Below are positions 33,002 to 41,020 of a DNA stretch of 64,000 bases, one piece after another. This stretch comes from Candidatus Angelobacter sp. Gp1-AA117 (GTDB lineage: Bacteria > Acidobacteriota > Terriglobia > Terriglobales > Acidobacteriaceae): assembly GCA_003223515.1 (NCBI GenBank), contig QHVI01000024.1, positions 33,304 to 97,303 on the forward strand, written 5' to 3'. Every line of letters begins with the position of its first letter. Positions within the stretch are counted from its first letter, which is position 1. A program made the position numbers and the translations under genes. Below the pieces are notes generated by a model. That model had not been told where the DNA came from and did no database searches. It worked only from the letters and a program-made list of their open reading frames with translations.

Positions 33002-33595
33002 ATGACCCACCAACAGCTTGTCCGGCTGGCAGAACAATGGCTTCGCAGAAAATACCGTTGCGGCATCGTGCTCTCTGAGCAGTCATGCGCCAGCGGTGAG
33101 ACCCCGGACGTGATTGGCTGGAAGAATTCCTGCCGCTCCATCATGATTGAATGCAAGGTCTCGCGTACCGATTTCTTTGCCGACCGCGCCAAGCCCTGGC
33201 GCATGAAACCGGAAACCGGCATGGGCTGTGAACGCTTCTATCTCGTCCCGCAAGGGCTGGTCGGAAAAGATGAACTGCCGAAACATTGGGGCCTGCTGGA
33301 ATACAAAGGACGCGAGATCGCCATCGTCGTGAAGCCGTGCCGGCAGAGCCAGCGCACTGAAGTGGGCTTTATGTGGGAGATGAATCTGCTGCTGGCCAGC
33401 TTGCGGAGGGTTGAGGTCCGCATCGAGCCGCGGAGCATCACCGACTTCCTGAAATGGAAAAACCGGCTGGCCGAGTACAACGGCGGCAAGCTGCCGGAAG
33501 GGATTGCTGCGCAGCATGACGAATCCAACACTCACCTGCTGGCCGCCGCAGAATCAGACAGCTCAGCAGCAGAAGCTGATTGCCTCCGGTCCTAG
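33002..33595 (+). CDS. PD-(D/E)xK nuclease-like protein
   Basis: A 197-residue cytoplasmic protein with a probable restriction-endonuclease-like core: helix LVRLAEQWLRRKYRCGIVLS, then TPDVIGWKNSCRSIMIECKV, where P-D and E-x-K are spaced as in PD-(D/E)xK enzymes, followed by SRTDFFADRAKPWR. The C-terminal part (ITDFLKWKNRLAEYNGGKLP) and an Ala/Ser-rich tail are poorly conserved in appearance. It could act in DNA repair or as an orphan nuclease; no methylase or helicase is adjacent. A preceding small basic protein is co-oriented. Confidence 0.72.
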   Translation: MTHQQLVRLAEQWLRRKYRCGIVLSEQSCASGETPDVIGWKNSCRSIMIECKVSRTDFFADRAKPWRMKPETGMGCERFYLVPQGLVGKDELPKHWGLLEYKGREIAIVVKPCRQSQRTEVGFMWEMNLLLASLRRVEVRIEPRSITDFLKWKNRLAEYNGGKLPEGIAAQHDESNTHLLAAAESDSSAAEADCLRS

Positions 33596-33715
33596 CTGAA
33601 CTTCTCAGAAATCCAGCAGCAAAGACACCTTAGATCAGGCCACCTATTTACTAATCAGTAACTCTAAAAAATACAGCTACGTTCCCAAATCCGGTTCCTC
33701 TTTTGGAGTACTGCC

Positions 33716-34681
33716 ATGTCTTCCCAACGCCCTGCGTCTCTGTTCGTGGTACTGCTTACACTTGTTACTTTCATCTTCTACGGTTGTGGAGGCTCGACCA
33801 ACAACACACCCGGACCGGTCGCGTTTAATCCGCCCGGAAACGGAAACAACAGCGGAGGTTCAGGAGGCTCCGGCGGGGGCGGCAGCACAGGTGGGGGCGG
33901 CGGAGATTCTTTTGCAGCGTGTCACACCGTGAATACCAGCAAGCCTGCTCAGATTACCGGCAGAGTCATTGACGCACAGACGCAACAACCAATCTCCGGC
34001 AAAGTTATCATCAATGTGGACCGTACGATGGATGCTGCCAGAGGTAAGTGGGTAAACACAATACTCGCTTCTCCTGATGGCAGTTTTGAGTCCCATACCC
34101 TGAACGAAGTCAGTCATGAGACTTTTACGCTGACGTTCCTGGCCGTTGATTCTGCGGGAGTCTTTTACGGTCCCAAGATCCTGATCACAACCGACGCCTG
34201 CCCGATCACTCTCGGGACTACCATTGGAACCATTGCATTGACGCCGGGGAACTCGGCAACCATCACCGCGCAAGTTACAGCGAAGACACCCCAGGGTACG
34301 CCAGCCAGCATCAGCGAGAACCCTGAGGCGGTTTATGAAAATGCCAACGGCACGCTCTGGGCCATACCGTGGTCAACCTTCATTCCAGAGCGGCAGAGCC
34401 TCGATCCAGGACCATCTTGTCCTGCAAACACCGCGTGCACCCAGATCACAACCAAGGTTGCAGCCAGTCCTGCGTTGTGGGCTTTCTATAACGGGAGTTC
34501 CACCCAGTTTCAGGCTGTCGGTTCTCAGGCCGAATATGCACTCACCATCCTGTCGGAACCAGGTTCGCAGAGTACCCTCAGTGGCCAGTGCACTCCGGGT
34601 TCATTGTCACAATCTTCCACGCCGGTATCAGCAGGAGGCACAACAACATTTGGGCCGTTTAATTTCACGGGTTGCAAGTAA
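33716..34681 (+). CDS. lipoprotein with Gly/Ser linker
   Basis: A 321-residue predicted outer-membrane or periplasmic lipoprotein. The signal peptide ends FIFYGCGG, with Cys24 as the likely lipidated residue, followed by a flexible linker (GSGGSGGGGSTGGGGGDSFA). The body begins with a beta-sandwich segment (AQITGRVIDAQTQQPISGKV) like carboxypeptidase-regulatory domains and contains four further cysteines near the C-terminus. No enzymatic motif is visible. It is monocistronic, and no clear terminator is seen before the convergent dihydropyrimidinase gene. Confidence 0.82.
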   Translation: MSSQRPASLFVVLLTLVTFIFYGCGGSTNNTPGPVAFNPPGNGNNSGGSGGSGGGGSTGGGGGDSFAACHTVNTSKPAQITGRVIDAQTQQPISGKVIINVDRTMDAARGKWVNTILASPDGSFESHTLNEVSHETFTLTFLAVDSAGVFYGPKILITTDACPITLGTTIGTIALTPGNSATITAQVTAKTPQGTPASISENPEAVYENANGTLWAIPWSTFIPERQSLDPGPSCPANTACTQITTKVAASPALWAFYNGSSTQFQAVGSQAEYALTILSEPGSQSTLSGQCTPGSLSQSSTPVSAGGTTTFGPFNFTGCK

Positions 34682-34730
34682 CTGCAGCGCTCCGCTTACT
34701 CTGCTCCTCTGTGTTGCAATGGTTTTGCCG

Positions 34731-36122
34731 TTACACGCCGGTATAGGTCGCGCGCTTCAGGAAATTGCCCTGTCCCGGCTTGCCGTGGAACTGCTCGCCT
34801 TGCACCAGCACCCGCCCTCGTGACATCACCACATCGGGCATGCCTTTCACCTTGATTCCTTCGAACATGGAATAGTCGACGCGCATGTGGTGGGTTTTGG
34901 CGCTGATGGTGTGCTCGCGGTCCGGATCAAAGACCACCAGGTCGGCATCGCTGCCCACGGCAATGGTCCCTTTCCGTGGATACAGGCCAAACAGCTTGGC
35001 CGGGGTGGTGGAGACCAGTTCTACAAAGCGGTTCACGCTGAAGCGTCCTTTGCCTACGCCTCCGGAGTAAATCAGGCTCATGCGGTGCTCAATGCCAGGG
35101 CCGCCGTTCGGGATTTTGGTGAAATCGTCCTTGCCCATTTCCTTCTGCTCCTTGAAGCAGAAAGGGCAATGATCGGTGGAGACCACCTGAAGATGGTCCT
35201 GTTTGAGGCCGTTCCACAGCTTCTCCTGGTGCCACTTCTCTCTTAACGGCGGAGTGAATACATACTTCGCTCCTTCGAAGCCGGGTTTGTCCATGTCGTC
35301 CAGCGAAAGATACAGATATTGCGGACAGGTCTCGGCATAGACGGGCAGGCCACGGTCGCGGCCCTCGCGCACTTTCTCCAAAGCATCATTGCAGCTTAGG
35401 TGGACGATATACACCGGCGCTCCGGCCATCTCCGCCAGGGCAATGGCGCGGGCCGTGGCTTCGGCTTCAGCGGTGGTGGGCCGCGTGAGCGCGTGATACT
35501 TGGGCGCGGTCTTGCCTTCAGCCAGCGCCTGCTGCACGATCACGTCGATGGCCCCGCCATTTTCCGCGTGCATGCAGATCATGCCGCCAATCTTTGCCGC
35601 CGTGCGCATGGCTTTGAAGATGGTGGCATCGTCGAGCATGAAAACGCCCGGATAAGCCATGAACAGCTTGAATGAAGGAACGCCTTCGCGCACCATCTCA
35701 TTCATCTCATCGAGCCGCGCATTAGGCAGGTCGGTAATGATGCAGTGGAAAGCGTAATCAGTAGTGGCTTTGGATGAGGCCTTTTGCATCCACGTATCAA
35801 AGGCGGTGCGCAGCGACTGGTCTTTGTACTGGATGGCAAAATCGATCAGCGTGGTCGTGCCGCCAAAAGCTGCGGCCCGGGTGCCAGTCTCAAAATCGTC
35901 GGCACTGTTAGTGCCGCCGAATGGCATATCGAGATGGGTATGCACATCGATGCCGCCGGGCATCACATACTTGCCTTTTGCGTCAATGATGCGGGTCGTG
36001 TTCTCGCGCGGGAGCCCCTGGCCAAGGGCCGTGATCTTGCCATCAGAGATGGCTACATCGGCAGGATAAGTATCGGTAGCGGTAACCACAATTCCATTGG
36101 TAATGAGAGTGTCAAAAGCCAT
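34731..36122 (-). CDS. dihydropyrimidinase (hydantoinase)
   Basis: Second enzyme of reductive pyrimidine catabolism: opens dihydrouracil or dihydrothymine to the N-carbamoyl-beta-amino acid. It is 463 residues, in the usual range. The binuclear zinc site is complete: H61 and H63 in GGIDVHTHLD, the carbamylated lysine K152 in PSFKLFMAYPG, H185 in MHAENGG, H241 in VHLSCNDAL and D317 in STDHCPF. The gene is divergent from preT (161 bases between starts), and its neighbours preTA, an NCS1 permease and a ureidopropionase candidate complete the pathway. An R4 repeat occupies the shared upstream region, so promoters may lie within or beside it. Confidence 0.94.
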   Translation of the reverse strand: MAFDTLITNGIVVTATDTYPADVAISDGKITALGQGLPRENTTRIIDAKGKYVMPGGIDVHTHLDMPFGGTNSADDFETGTRAAAFGGTTTLIDFAIQYKDQSLRTAFDTWMQKASSKATTDYAFHCIITDLPNARLDEMNEMVREGVPSFKLFMAYPGVFMLDDATIFKAMRTAAKIGGMICMHAENGGAIDVIVQQALAEGKTAPKYHALTRPTTAEAEATARAIALAEMAGAPVYIVHLSCNDALEKVREGRDRGLPVYAETCPQYLYLSLDDMDKPGFEGAKYVFTPPLREKWHQEKLWNGLKQDHLQVVSTDHCPFCFKEQKEMGKDDFTKIPNGGPGIEHRMSLIYSGGVGKGRFSVNRFVELVSTTPAKLFGLYPRKGTIAVGSDADLVVFDPDREHTISAKTHHMRVDYSMFEGIKVKGMPDVVMSRGRVLVQGEQFHGKPGQGNFLKRATYTGV

Positions 36123-36149
36123 TGGTCCTCCCTGTGCGATTCTACATCT

Positions 36150-36202
36150 GCTTTGCGCGTCGCATTGGCTTCCTTTGCGCCCTTTGCGTCCTTTGCGGTA
36201 AA
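36150..36202. repeat. R4 repeat in the divergent hydantoinase/preT promoter region
   Basis: GCTTCCTTTGCGCCCTTTGC then GTCCTTTGCGGTAAATAAGC, the clearest R4 example in the window, followed by a short AAGTACTAAGTACT tandem. Confidence 0.7.
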
Positions 36203-36282
36203 TAAGCTAAGTACTAAGTACTGCTCCTGTGCTACACTCGCGGAATTTCCAGCCCCTCTTGTAAGCTGGGGCAAGGTGACCC

Positions 36283-37677
36283 ATGTTGAAAGAGCCTGCT
36301 CCCAAGCTGCCGCTCGAACAGCTTGAAAAGAATTTTGCGGATATCAATCCACCGCTCACGGCGGCCCAGGCGCTGGAAGAGGGTTCGCGATGTCTCTTCT
36401 GCCATGACGCGCCCTGCATCAAGGCCTGCCCCACCGGAATAGATGTTCCCCATTTCATCCGCCAGATCATTACAGGTAATCTCCGCGGCTCAGCCCGCAC
36501 CATTCTCGAGGCCAACATCCTGGGACAAAGCTGCGCCCGTGTATGCCCAACATCCGTCCTCTGTGAAGGAGCTTGTGTCCTCAATGCGGAGGGAAAAAAG
36601 CCAGTGGAGATTGGCCGACTGCAACGCTACGCCGTTGATCCGGTGATTGCCCGCGGAACACAGCTTTTCAAACCAGGGACACCCAACGGATACCGCGTCG
36701 CGCTGATCGGCGCCGGTCCGGCCAGCCTCTCCTGTGCTGCCGAGCTGCGCAAGCGTGGATATCAAACTGTAATTTTTGATTCCAATCCGCAGCCTGGTGG
36801 ACTGAATACCTACGGAATTGCCGCCTACAAAATGCGTGCCCGTGATGTGGCCATGGAAGTTGAGATGGTGCGTTCGCTCGGCGTAGAGATCAGAAGCGGA
36901 GTCACCATAGGCAAAGCTGTGTCTGTGGCCGAGTTGGAGCGCGATTATGATGCCACCTTTATCGGTGTCGGCCTGGGTGAAACCGAAGATCTGCGCATTC
37001 CCGGTGAAGACCTGGCAGGCTGCCGTGACGCGCTCTCATTCATTGAAGAGACCAAGAGCAAGAGCTTTGACCAGGTGCAGGTTGCGAAACGGGTTGCAGT
37101 GATCGGCGCGGGCAATACGGCAATTGACGTGGTCACCGCCGCTCGTCGCCTGGGAGCGGAAGAAGTCTACATGGTTTACCGCCGCAGCCCTGAAGAGATG
37201 AGCGCCTTTGACTACGAGTACGAACTGGCGAAAAAGGATACTGTGGCCTTCGTCTGGCAGGCACAGCCGGTGCGCGTCGTTGATGGCAGTGGTGACAGGG
37301 CCGGACACGTGCAAGCCCTGGAATGCGTGCGCACGCAGCGTGGCCCCAAAGATACCAGAGGACGCAGCAGCTTTGTCCCGGTACCCGGCACCGAGTTCCG
37401 TCTGGATGTCGGCATGGTCGTGAAGGCCCTTGGGCAGAAACGCAAGCTGGAATTTCTTCAGGCCATCCCGAATCTTGAACTCGCGAATGGCTGCATCGTG
37501 GTCGATCCGCAAACTATGCAGACCAGAAATCCACGCTACTTCGCCGGTGGCGATTGCGTGAATGGCGGCGGCGAGGTAGTAGACGCCGTTGCCCACGGGA
37601 AGAAGGCTGCGCTCGGCATTCACCACGTATTGGAATCGGTGGCAGGAAGAAAAGCAGCAACGACGTCCCAAGTGTAA
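36283..37677 (+). CDS. preT: NAD-dependent dihydropyrimidine dehydrogenase subunit PreT
   Basis: Electron-input subunit (464 residues) of the enzyme that reduces uracil or thymine with NAD(P)H; related to the small subunit of glutamate synthase. N-terminal Fe-S ligands are CLFCHDAPCIKACPTGIDVP and CARVCPTSVLCEGACV. An FAD motif follows (VALIGAGPASLSCAAELRKR), then an NAD(P)-binding motif (VAVIGAGNTAIDVVTAARRL). FAGGDCVNGGGEVVDAVAHG near the end is the FAD-closing segment. ATG 36283 has a GGTG-containing upstream stretch but no classic site. preA follows after 62 bases, so the two form a heteromeric enzyme operon. Confidence 0.93.
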   Translation: MLKEPAPKLPLEQLEKNFADINPPLTAAQALEEGSRCLFCHDAPCIKACPTGIDVPHFIRQIITGNLRGSARTILEANILGQSCARVCPTSVLCEGACVLNAEGKKPVEIGRLQRYAVDPVIARGTQLFKPGTPNGYRVALIGAGPASLSCAAELRKRGYQTVIFDSNPQPGGLNTYGIAAYKMRARDVAMEVEMVRSLGVEIRSGVTIGKAVSVAELERDYDATFIGVGLGETEDLRIPGEDLAGCRDALSFIEETKSKSFDQVQVAKRVAVIGAGNTAIDVVTAARRLGAEEVYMVYRRSPEEMSAFDYEYELAKKDTVAFVWQAQPVRVVDGSGDRAGHVQALECVRTQRGPKDTRGRSSFVPVPGTEFRLDVGMVVKALGQKRKLEFLQAIPNLELANGCIVVDPQTMQTRNPRYFAGGDCVNGGGEVVDAVAHGKKAALGIHHVLESVAGRKAATTSQV

Positions 37678-37739
37678 GCAAAAACTCTGAGGTAAGCCCC
37701 CGGCTTCAGTCGGAGGTGAACGAAGCGAATTGGAGGCCC

Positions 37740-39071
37740 ATGCCTGATCTAACGATTAACTTCTGTGGAGTGCGGTCTCCCAATCCGTTCTGGCTTGCCT
37801 CTGGCCCGCCTACCAACTCTGCTTACCAGATCATGCGTGCCTTCGATGCCGGATGGGGTGGAGCTGTGTGGAAGACCATCGGCGAACCTATTATCAATAC
37901 GGCTTCGCGCTATGGCTCCATTGACCTGAAGAATGAACGCATGATGGGCCTGAATAATATCGAGCTTATCAGCGACCGTCCTGTTGAAGATAACCTGCGC
38001 GAGATCGCGGAGGTGAAGAAGCGCTTCCCGCAGCACACGGTGATCGCCTCGCTTATGGTGGAATCAAAACGCGCCACCTGGCATGACATTGTGCGCCGTG
38101 CCGAAGATGCAGGCGCAGACCTGCTGGAGCTGAACTTTGGATGTCCTCACGGTATGTCAGAGCGCGGCATGGGCGCCGCCGTGGGCCAGGTGCCCGAATA
38201 CGCCACCATGATTACCGGATGGGTGAAAGAGGTGTCGCGCACTCCGCTCATCGTGAAGCTCACTCCCAACGTGACCGACATTGCCCACATGGCAGCGGCA
38301 GCCAAGGCAGGCGGCGCCGATGCGGTCTCGCTGGTGAATACCTTCAACAGCATTGTCAGCATAGACATAGATACCTATGCGCCGCGTCCCAGCGTTGCCG
38401 GACTCGGCAGTCACGGCGGCTACTGCGGCCCGGCAGTCAAGCCCATTGCCCTGCACATGGTTTCATCGGTGGCCAAGCACGCAGATATTCCTATTTCCGG
38501 CATTGGAGGCATCGGCAACTGGCGTGATGCTGTGGAGTTTATGCTGCTCGGTTCGACCTCAGTGCAGGTCTGCACCGCCGCCATGCATTACGGCTTCCGC
38601 ATTGTGCGCGACATGATCGACGGCCTGGAAAATTACCTGGATGAAAAAGGCTTCAGTTCGGCCATGGAGCTGGTTGGCAAATCAGTGCCGCGCATCGAAG
38701 ACTGGGGCAACCTTGACCTGAATTACAAGATCATCGCCCGCATCGATGCGCAAAAATGTATTGGCTGTAATCTCTGCTACATCGCCTGTGAAGACGGCGC
38801 GCACCAGTGCATTCGCGTGGAAGAACGGCCGCAAGGCGACCTGCGGCATGGCGGGTTGCCCAAACATGTGCCCCACATTCTCGAAGACGAATGCGTAGGG
38901 TGCAATTTGTGTGCCCTGGTCTGTCCAGTACCGGATTGCATCAGCATGGTCGAGATCAATAAAGACCATCAGCCGATGAGCTGGAAACAATTGCAGGAAG
39001 CCCGAGGCAAGAACCCGCAATGCAGCAACGAGGAGTTACTGCACGGGAAGGCAGCAGGCCGGAGTACTTAG
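37740..39071 (+). CDS. preA: NAD-dependent dihydropyrimidine dehydrogenase subunit PreA
   Basis: Catalytic FMN subunit, 443 residues from ATG 37740, which has TTGGAGG at three bases; the longer upstream frame overlaps preT and is not used. The dihydroorotate-dehydrogenase-like barrel begins INFCGVRSPNPFWLASGPPT and includes LELNFGCPHGMSERGMGAAV, IVKLTPNVTDIAHMAAAAKA and PISGIGGIGNWRDAVEFMLL. Two C-terminal [4Fe-4S] motifs follow: CIGCNLCYIACEDGAHQC and CVGCNLCALVCPVPDC. It reduces the pyrimidine 5,6 double bond using electrons from PreT. An accessory block starts right after this gene and separates it from the transporter and ureidopropionase genes. Confidence 0.94.
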   Translation: MPDLTINFCGVRSPNPFWLASGPPTNSAYQIMRAFDAGWGGAVWKTIGEPIINTASRYGSIDLKNERMMGLNNIELISDRPVEDNLREIAEVKKRFPQHTVIASLMVESKRATWHDIVRRAEDAGADLLELNFGCPHGMSERGMGAAVGQVPEYATMITGWVKEVSRTPLIVKLTPNVTDIAHMAAAAKAGGADAVSLVNTFNSIVSIDIDTYAPRPSVAGLGSHGGYCGPAVKPIALHMVSSVAKHADIPISGIGGIGNWRDAVEFMLLGSTSVQVCTAAMHYGFRIVRDMIDGLENYLDEKGFSSAMELVGKSVPRIEDWGNLDLNYKIIARIDAQKCIGCNLCYIACEDGAHQCIRVEERPQGDLRHGGLPKHVPHILEDECVGCNLCALVCPVPDCISMVEINKDHQPMSWKQLQEARGKNPQCSNEELLHGKAAGRST

Positions 39072-39433
39072 TATTTAGTGGTTGGTATTTAGCAAAACCA
39101 TTGCTGCGCGCTTCTACGTGATCGGCCTGACTTTGCATTCACAACGTTTTGACTTGTGTAATGCAATATTGCTGCTCGCTATGACGATACCCCCGGCCCT
39201 TTTGTCATCCTGAGCGAGCGCCTGAACAATACTTTTCCTAAGTACAGTCTATAGCGCGAAGCGAAGGATCTATGCATTTTTATCCTTCACCATACGTTCT
39301 CATGTAAATTTCGCCAACTTTTCGCTTTTCTATTGCAGTACCTTTATAGCCATGCTACAAAGATGCTGCTGGGGGACATGCCACTGCTGCAACAGTGACA
39401 CGCCCCTAACACTAATGCAAAGGAACTGCACCA
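39072..39433. repeat. gap with GTCATCCTGAGCGA-type repeat
   Basis: CTTAGTATTTAGTGGTTGGT lies at the start. TTGTCATCCTGAGCGAGCGC begins near 39202 and is followed by GCGCGAAGCGAAGGATCTAT at about 39253-39272, a split copy of a repeat common in Acidobacteriota intergenic DNA. No gene is visible. Confidence 0.6.
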
Positions 39434-39704
39434 ATGGCTGATACCAAGAGTACACATTCCGAAGATTCACACAAGGCAAGTCACAAACCTACCCGAAGTC
39501 ACCGGCAAGATCGTTGAGAGCGTAGAACTCTCTGCCGATCGCGACTATTACGGAATTGCCTTCTATTTCCAAGACAAGACCGCGCTCACTTTCATCATTG
39601 AGCCGTGCCTGTTCACCTTCCCTATTCTCGCAGAGTGGACAGATGGCGAAGAGAAAACCCTCAAGAAGTACAAAGCAGTCCGCAGCAAAGTTCCCCGCAC
39701 GTAA
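39434..39704 (+). pseudogene. small frameshifted gene, parent of the 42447 fragment
   Basis: From ATG 39434 the frame reads MADTKSTHSEDSHKASHKPT, then meets TGA. A second frame, open through the same area, encodes TNLPEVTGKIVESVELSADR, DYYGIAFYFQDKTALTFIIE, PCLFTFPILAEWTDGEEKTL and KKYKAVRSKVPRT before TAA 39702-39704, but has no start codon of its own. Joining them at about residue 17 gives a coherent protein of about 90 residues, so one base has been gained or two lost near 39480-39490. The C-terminal part and following terminator are repeated at 42447-42588. Function unknown. Confidence 0.65.
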
Positions 39705-39722
39705 CAACTTCACAACACGCGC

Positions 39723-39755
39723 AGCCCACCTGTCGTACCGGTGGGCTGTTTAATT
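39723..39755 (+). terminator. terminator after the small frameshifted gene
   Basis: AGCCCACC (39723-39730) pairs with GGTGGGCT (39740-39747), followed by GTTTAATT. A degenerate copy of the same hairpin follows the related fragment at 42564-42588. Confidence 0.75.
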
Positions 39756-40090
39756 AGAGCTATTCAGGTGGTATAACCGCGTAGGCGCGACCCAAAGAGA
39801 GGTTCCCTCGTTCACGACACTGCAAAGTGCCGAAGACACGAAATGAAAGTAGCCCGGCATGGAGCGAAGCGGAATGCCGGGTTAGGTGGAAGAAATGATT
39901 GAAAGTCCGGCTTCAGCCGGACGACTGAAGTATGTCGCAGAATGAGATTTGTGACCTTTGGGTCCCTTCGGAAGAATCTTATTCCCAGATGGGAGTGGCG
40001 ATAATTAGCAGGCTCTAATTTCCCAAAGGCATATTTCCGGGATGTATAAACTACAAATTAAGAGTAGATAATCGTAGGATATATAGCTCT
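39756..40090. repeat. gap with two short hairpin repeats
   Basis: CCCGGCAT (39853-39860) faces ATGCCGGG (39874-39881), and GTCCGGCT (39905-39912) faces AGCCGGAC (39915-39922). These are REP-like units with the GCGAAGC and CTTCAGC loops seen elsewhere. No gene is visible. Confidence 0.6.
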
Positions 40091-40155
40091 AGGAGGGTGC
40101 CCCAATGCCCAAGCATCAAACCGGCGGGACCCTCCTGAGCCAGAACTGCTTTTGA
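40091..40155 (+). other. possible 16-codon leader ORF with sequestered ribosome site
   Basis: AGGAGGGT at 40091-40098 is an ideal ribosome site eight bases before ATG 40105, which opens MPKHQTGGTLLSQNCF and ends at TGA 40155. ACCCTCCT at 40129-40136, inside the frame, is the exact complement of the ribosome site, so the transcript can fold back and mask it. It lies between the REP-like hairpins and a small convergent gene. Whether it is translated is unknown. Confidence 0.4.
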
Positions 40156-40162
40156 TTGAATG

Positions 40163-40270
40163 CTATACTACCAGCATTGCAATCAATAGCAAATCAAGAG
40201 TTAATGTAGAAAAAGTTACCAGCCACACGCGGCGGCCATGACGGCTGAGATCAATGTAATGTGAGCTCAT
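40163..40270 (-). CDS. small single-helix membrane peptide (35 aa)
   Basis: From ATG 40270 it encodes MSSHYIDLSRHGRRVWLVTF then STLTLDLLLIAMLVV: a short basic cytoplasmic end followed by one membrane helix at about residues 15-35. AGGAGG lies five bases before the start, the best ribosome site in this area. The longer upstream frame to 40369 lacks a comparable site. It is divergent from the sigma-factor gene (132 bases apart), so it may share regulation with that pair. No family recognised. Confidence 0.62.
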   Translation of the reverse strand: MSSHYIDLSRHGRRVWLVTFSTLTLDLLLIAMLVV

Positions 40271-40401
40271 AAGCGCCTCCTGCCTTGAATTCGTTTGAGG
40301 CAGCCGCCTTTTTCCGATTTCCTCAAAAAAAATAAAAGTTAGAGCGATGGTGAAATGTAAGGCCATCATTCGAATTATCTGTGTAGGGCTTCGGGATTCG
40401 A

Positions 40402-40986
40402 ATGGATTCGAAGGCGCACCTCCGCGACGTTAAGTTGAAAGACATCTATACACCTCTCTTTAAGCGGCTGCATATTTGTGCTGTGAATCATTTCTATGCA
40501 GCGGGGAAAGCAAACAGCATTGTTGATGGCCTTTCGGCCGAGGATCTGGCCAGCGAGGTCTTAACTGAGTTCTTACAGAATAAATACAAAAGCTGGGATG
40601 AGAACAAGGGAGCGTTAGAAGTCTACCTGATGGGTATCTTACGAAATAAGTGGGTCGACCATTTGCGTCGGCAAACCCGTACCCCCTGCTCCATAGATGA
40701 CGAAAAAGCTTCGCATGAAATAACAGAAGGGCCAGAATACAAGTGGGAGCCGGAAAAGAAAATTTATTTGAGAGACATTATCGACCATGCGCGGGCCGTA
40801 GATCCTGAGTTTGTTGCAGCGGCGGAAAATCTAGAAGAAGGGCATGACTCAAACAAGCAACTCGCAAAAGCACTGTACACAACCCCGAGCAAGATTTTCA
40901 ACCGAAAGAAAAAATTGAAAAGACAGGTAGCACAACGGATTTCTCACCAAAAGAAAAAATCAAGAGGACGGATGGGGCAATGGTGA
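40402..40986 (+). CDS. ECF-like sigma-70 family factor
   Basis: A 194-residue predicted RNA polymerase sigma factor. The region-2-like part (about residues 15-95) has LSAEDLASEVLTEFLQNKYK, then SWDENKGALEVYLMGILRNK and WVDHLRRQTR, matching the helix that binds the -10 element and melts DNA. The region-4-like part (about 125-180) is divergent: DPEFVAAAENLEEGHDSNKQ, LAKALYTTPSKIFNRKKKLK, with a helix-turn-helix probably at QLAKALYTTPSKIFNRKKKL. The tail is very basic. The next gene, 34 bases downstream, encodes a one-pass membrane protein, the usual arrangement for a sigma factor and its membrane anti-sigma. Codon use is less GC-rich than in the neighbouring pre genes. Confidence 0.75.
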   Translation: MDSKAHLRDVKLKDIYTPLFKRLHICAVNHFYAAGKANSIVDGLSAEDLASEVLTEFLQNKYKSWDENKGALEVYLMGILRNKWVDHLRRQTRTPCSIDDEKASHEITEGPEYKWEPEKKIYLRDIIDHARAVDPEFVAAAENLEEGHDSNKQLAKALYTTPSKIFNRKKKLKRQVAQRISHQKKKSRGRMGQW

Positions 40987-41020
40987 GCCGTGCCCATCTA
41001 ATCTTCCGAGGATAGTAGCC

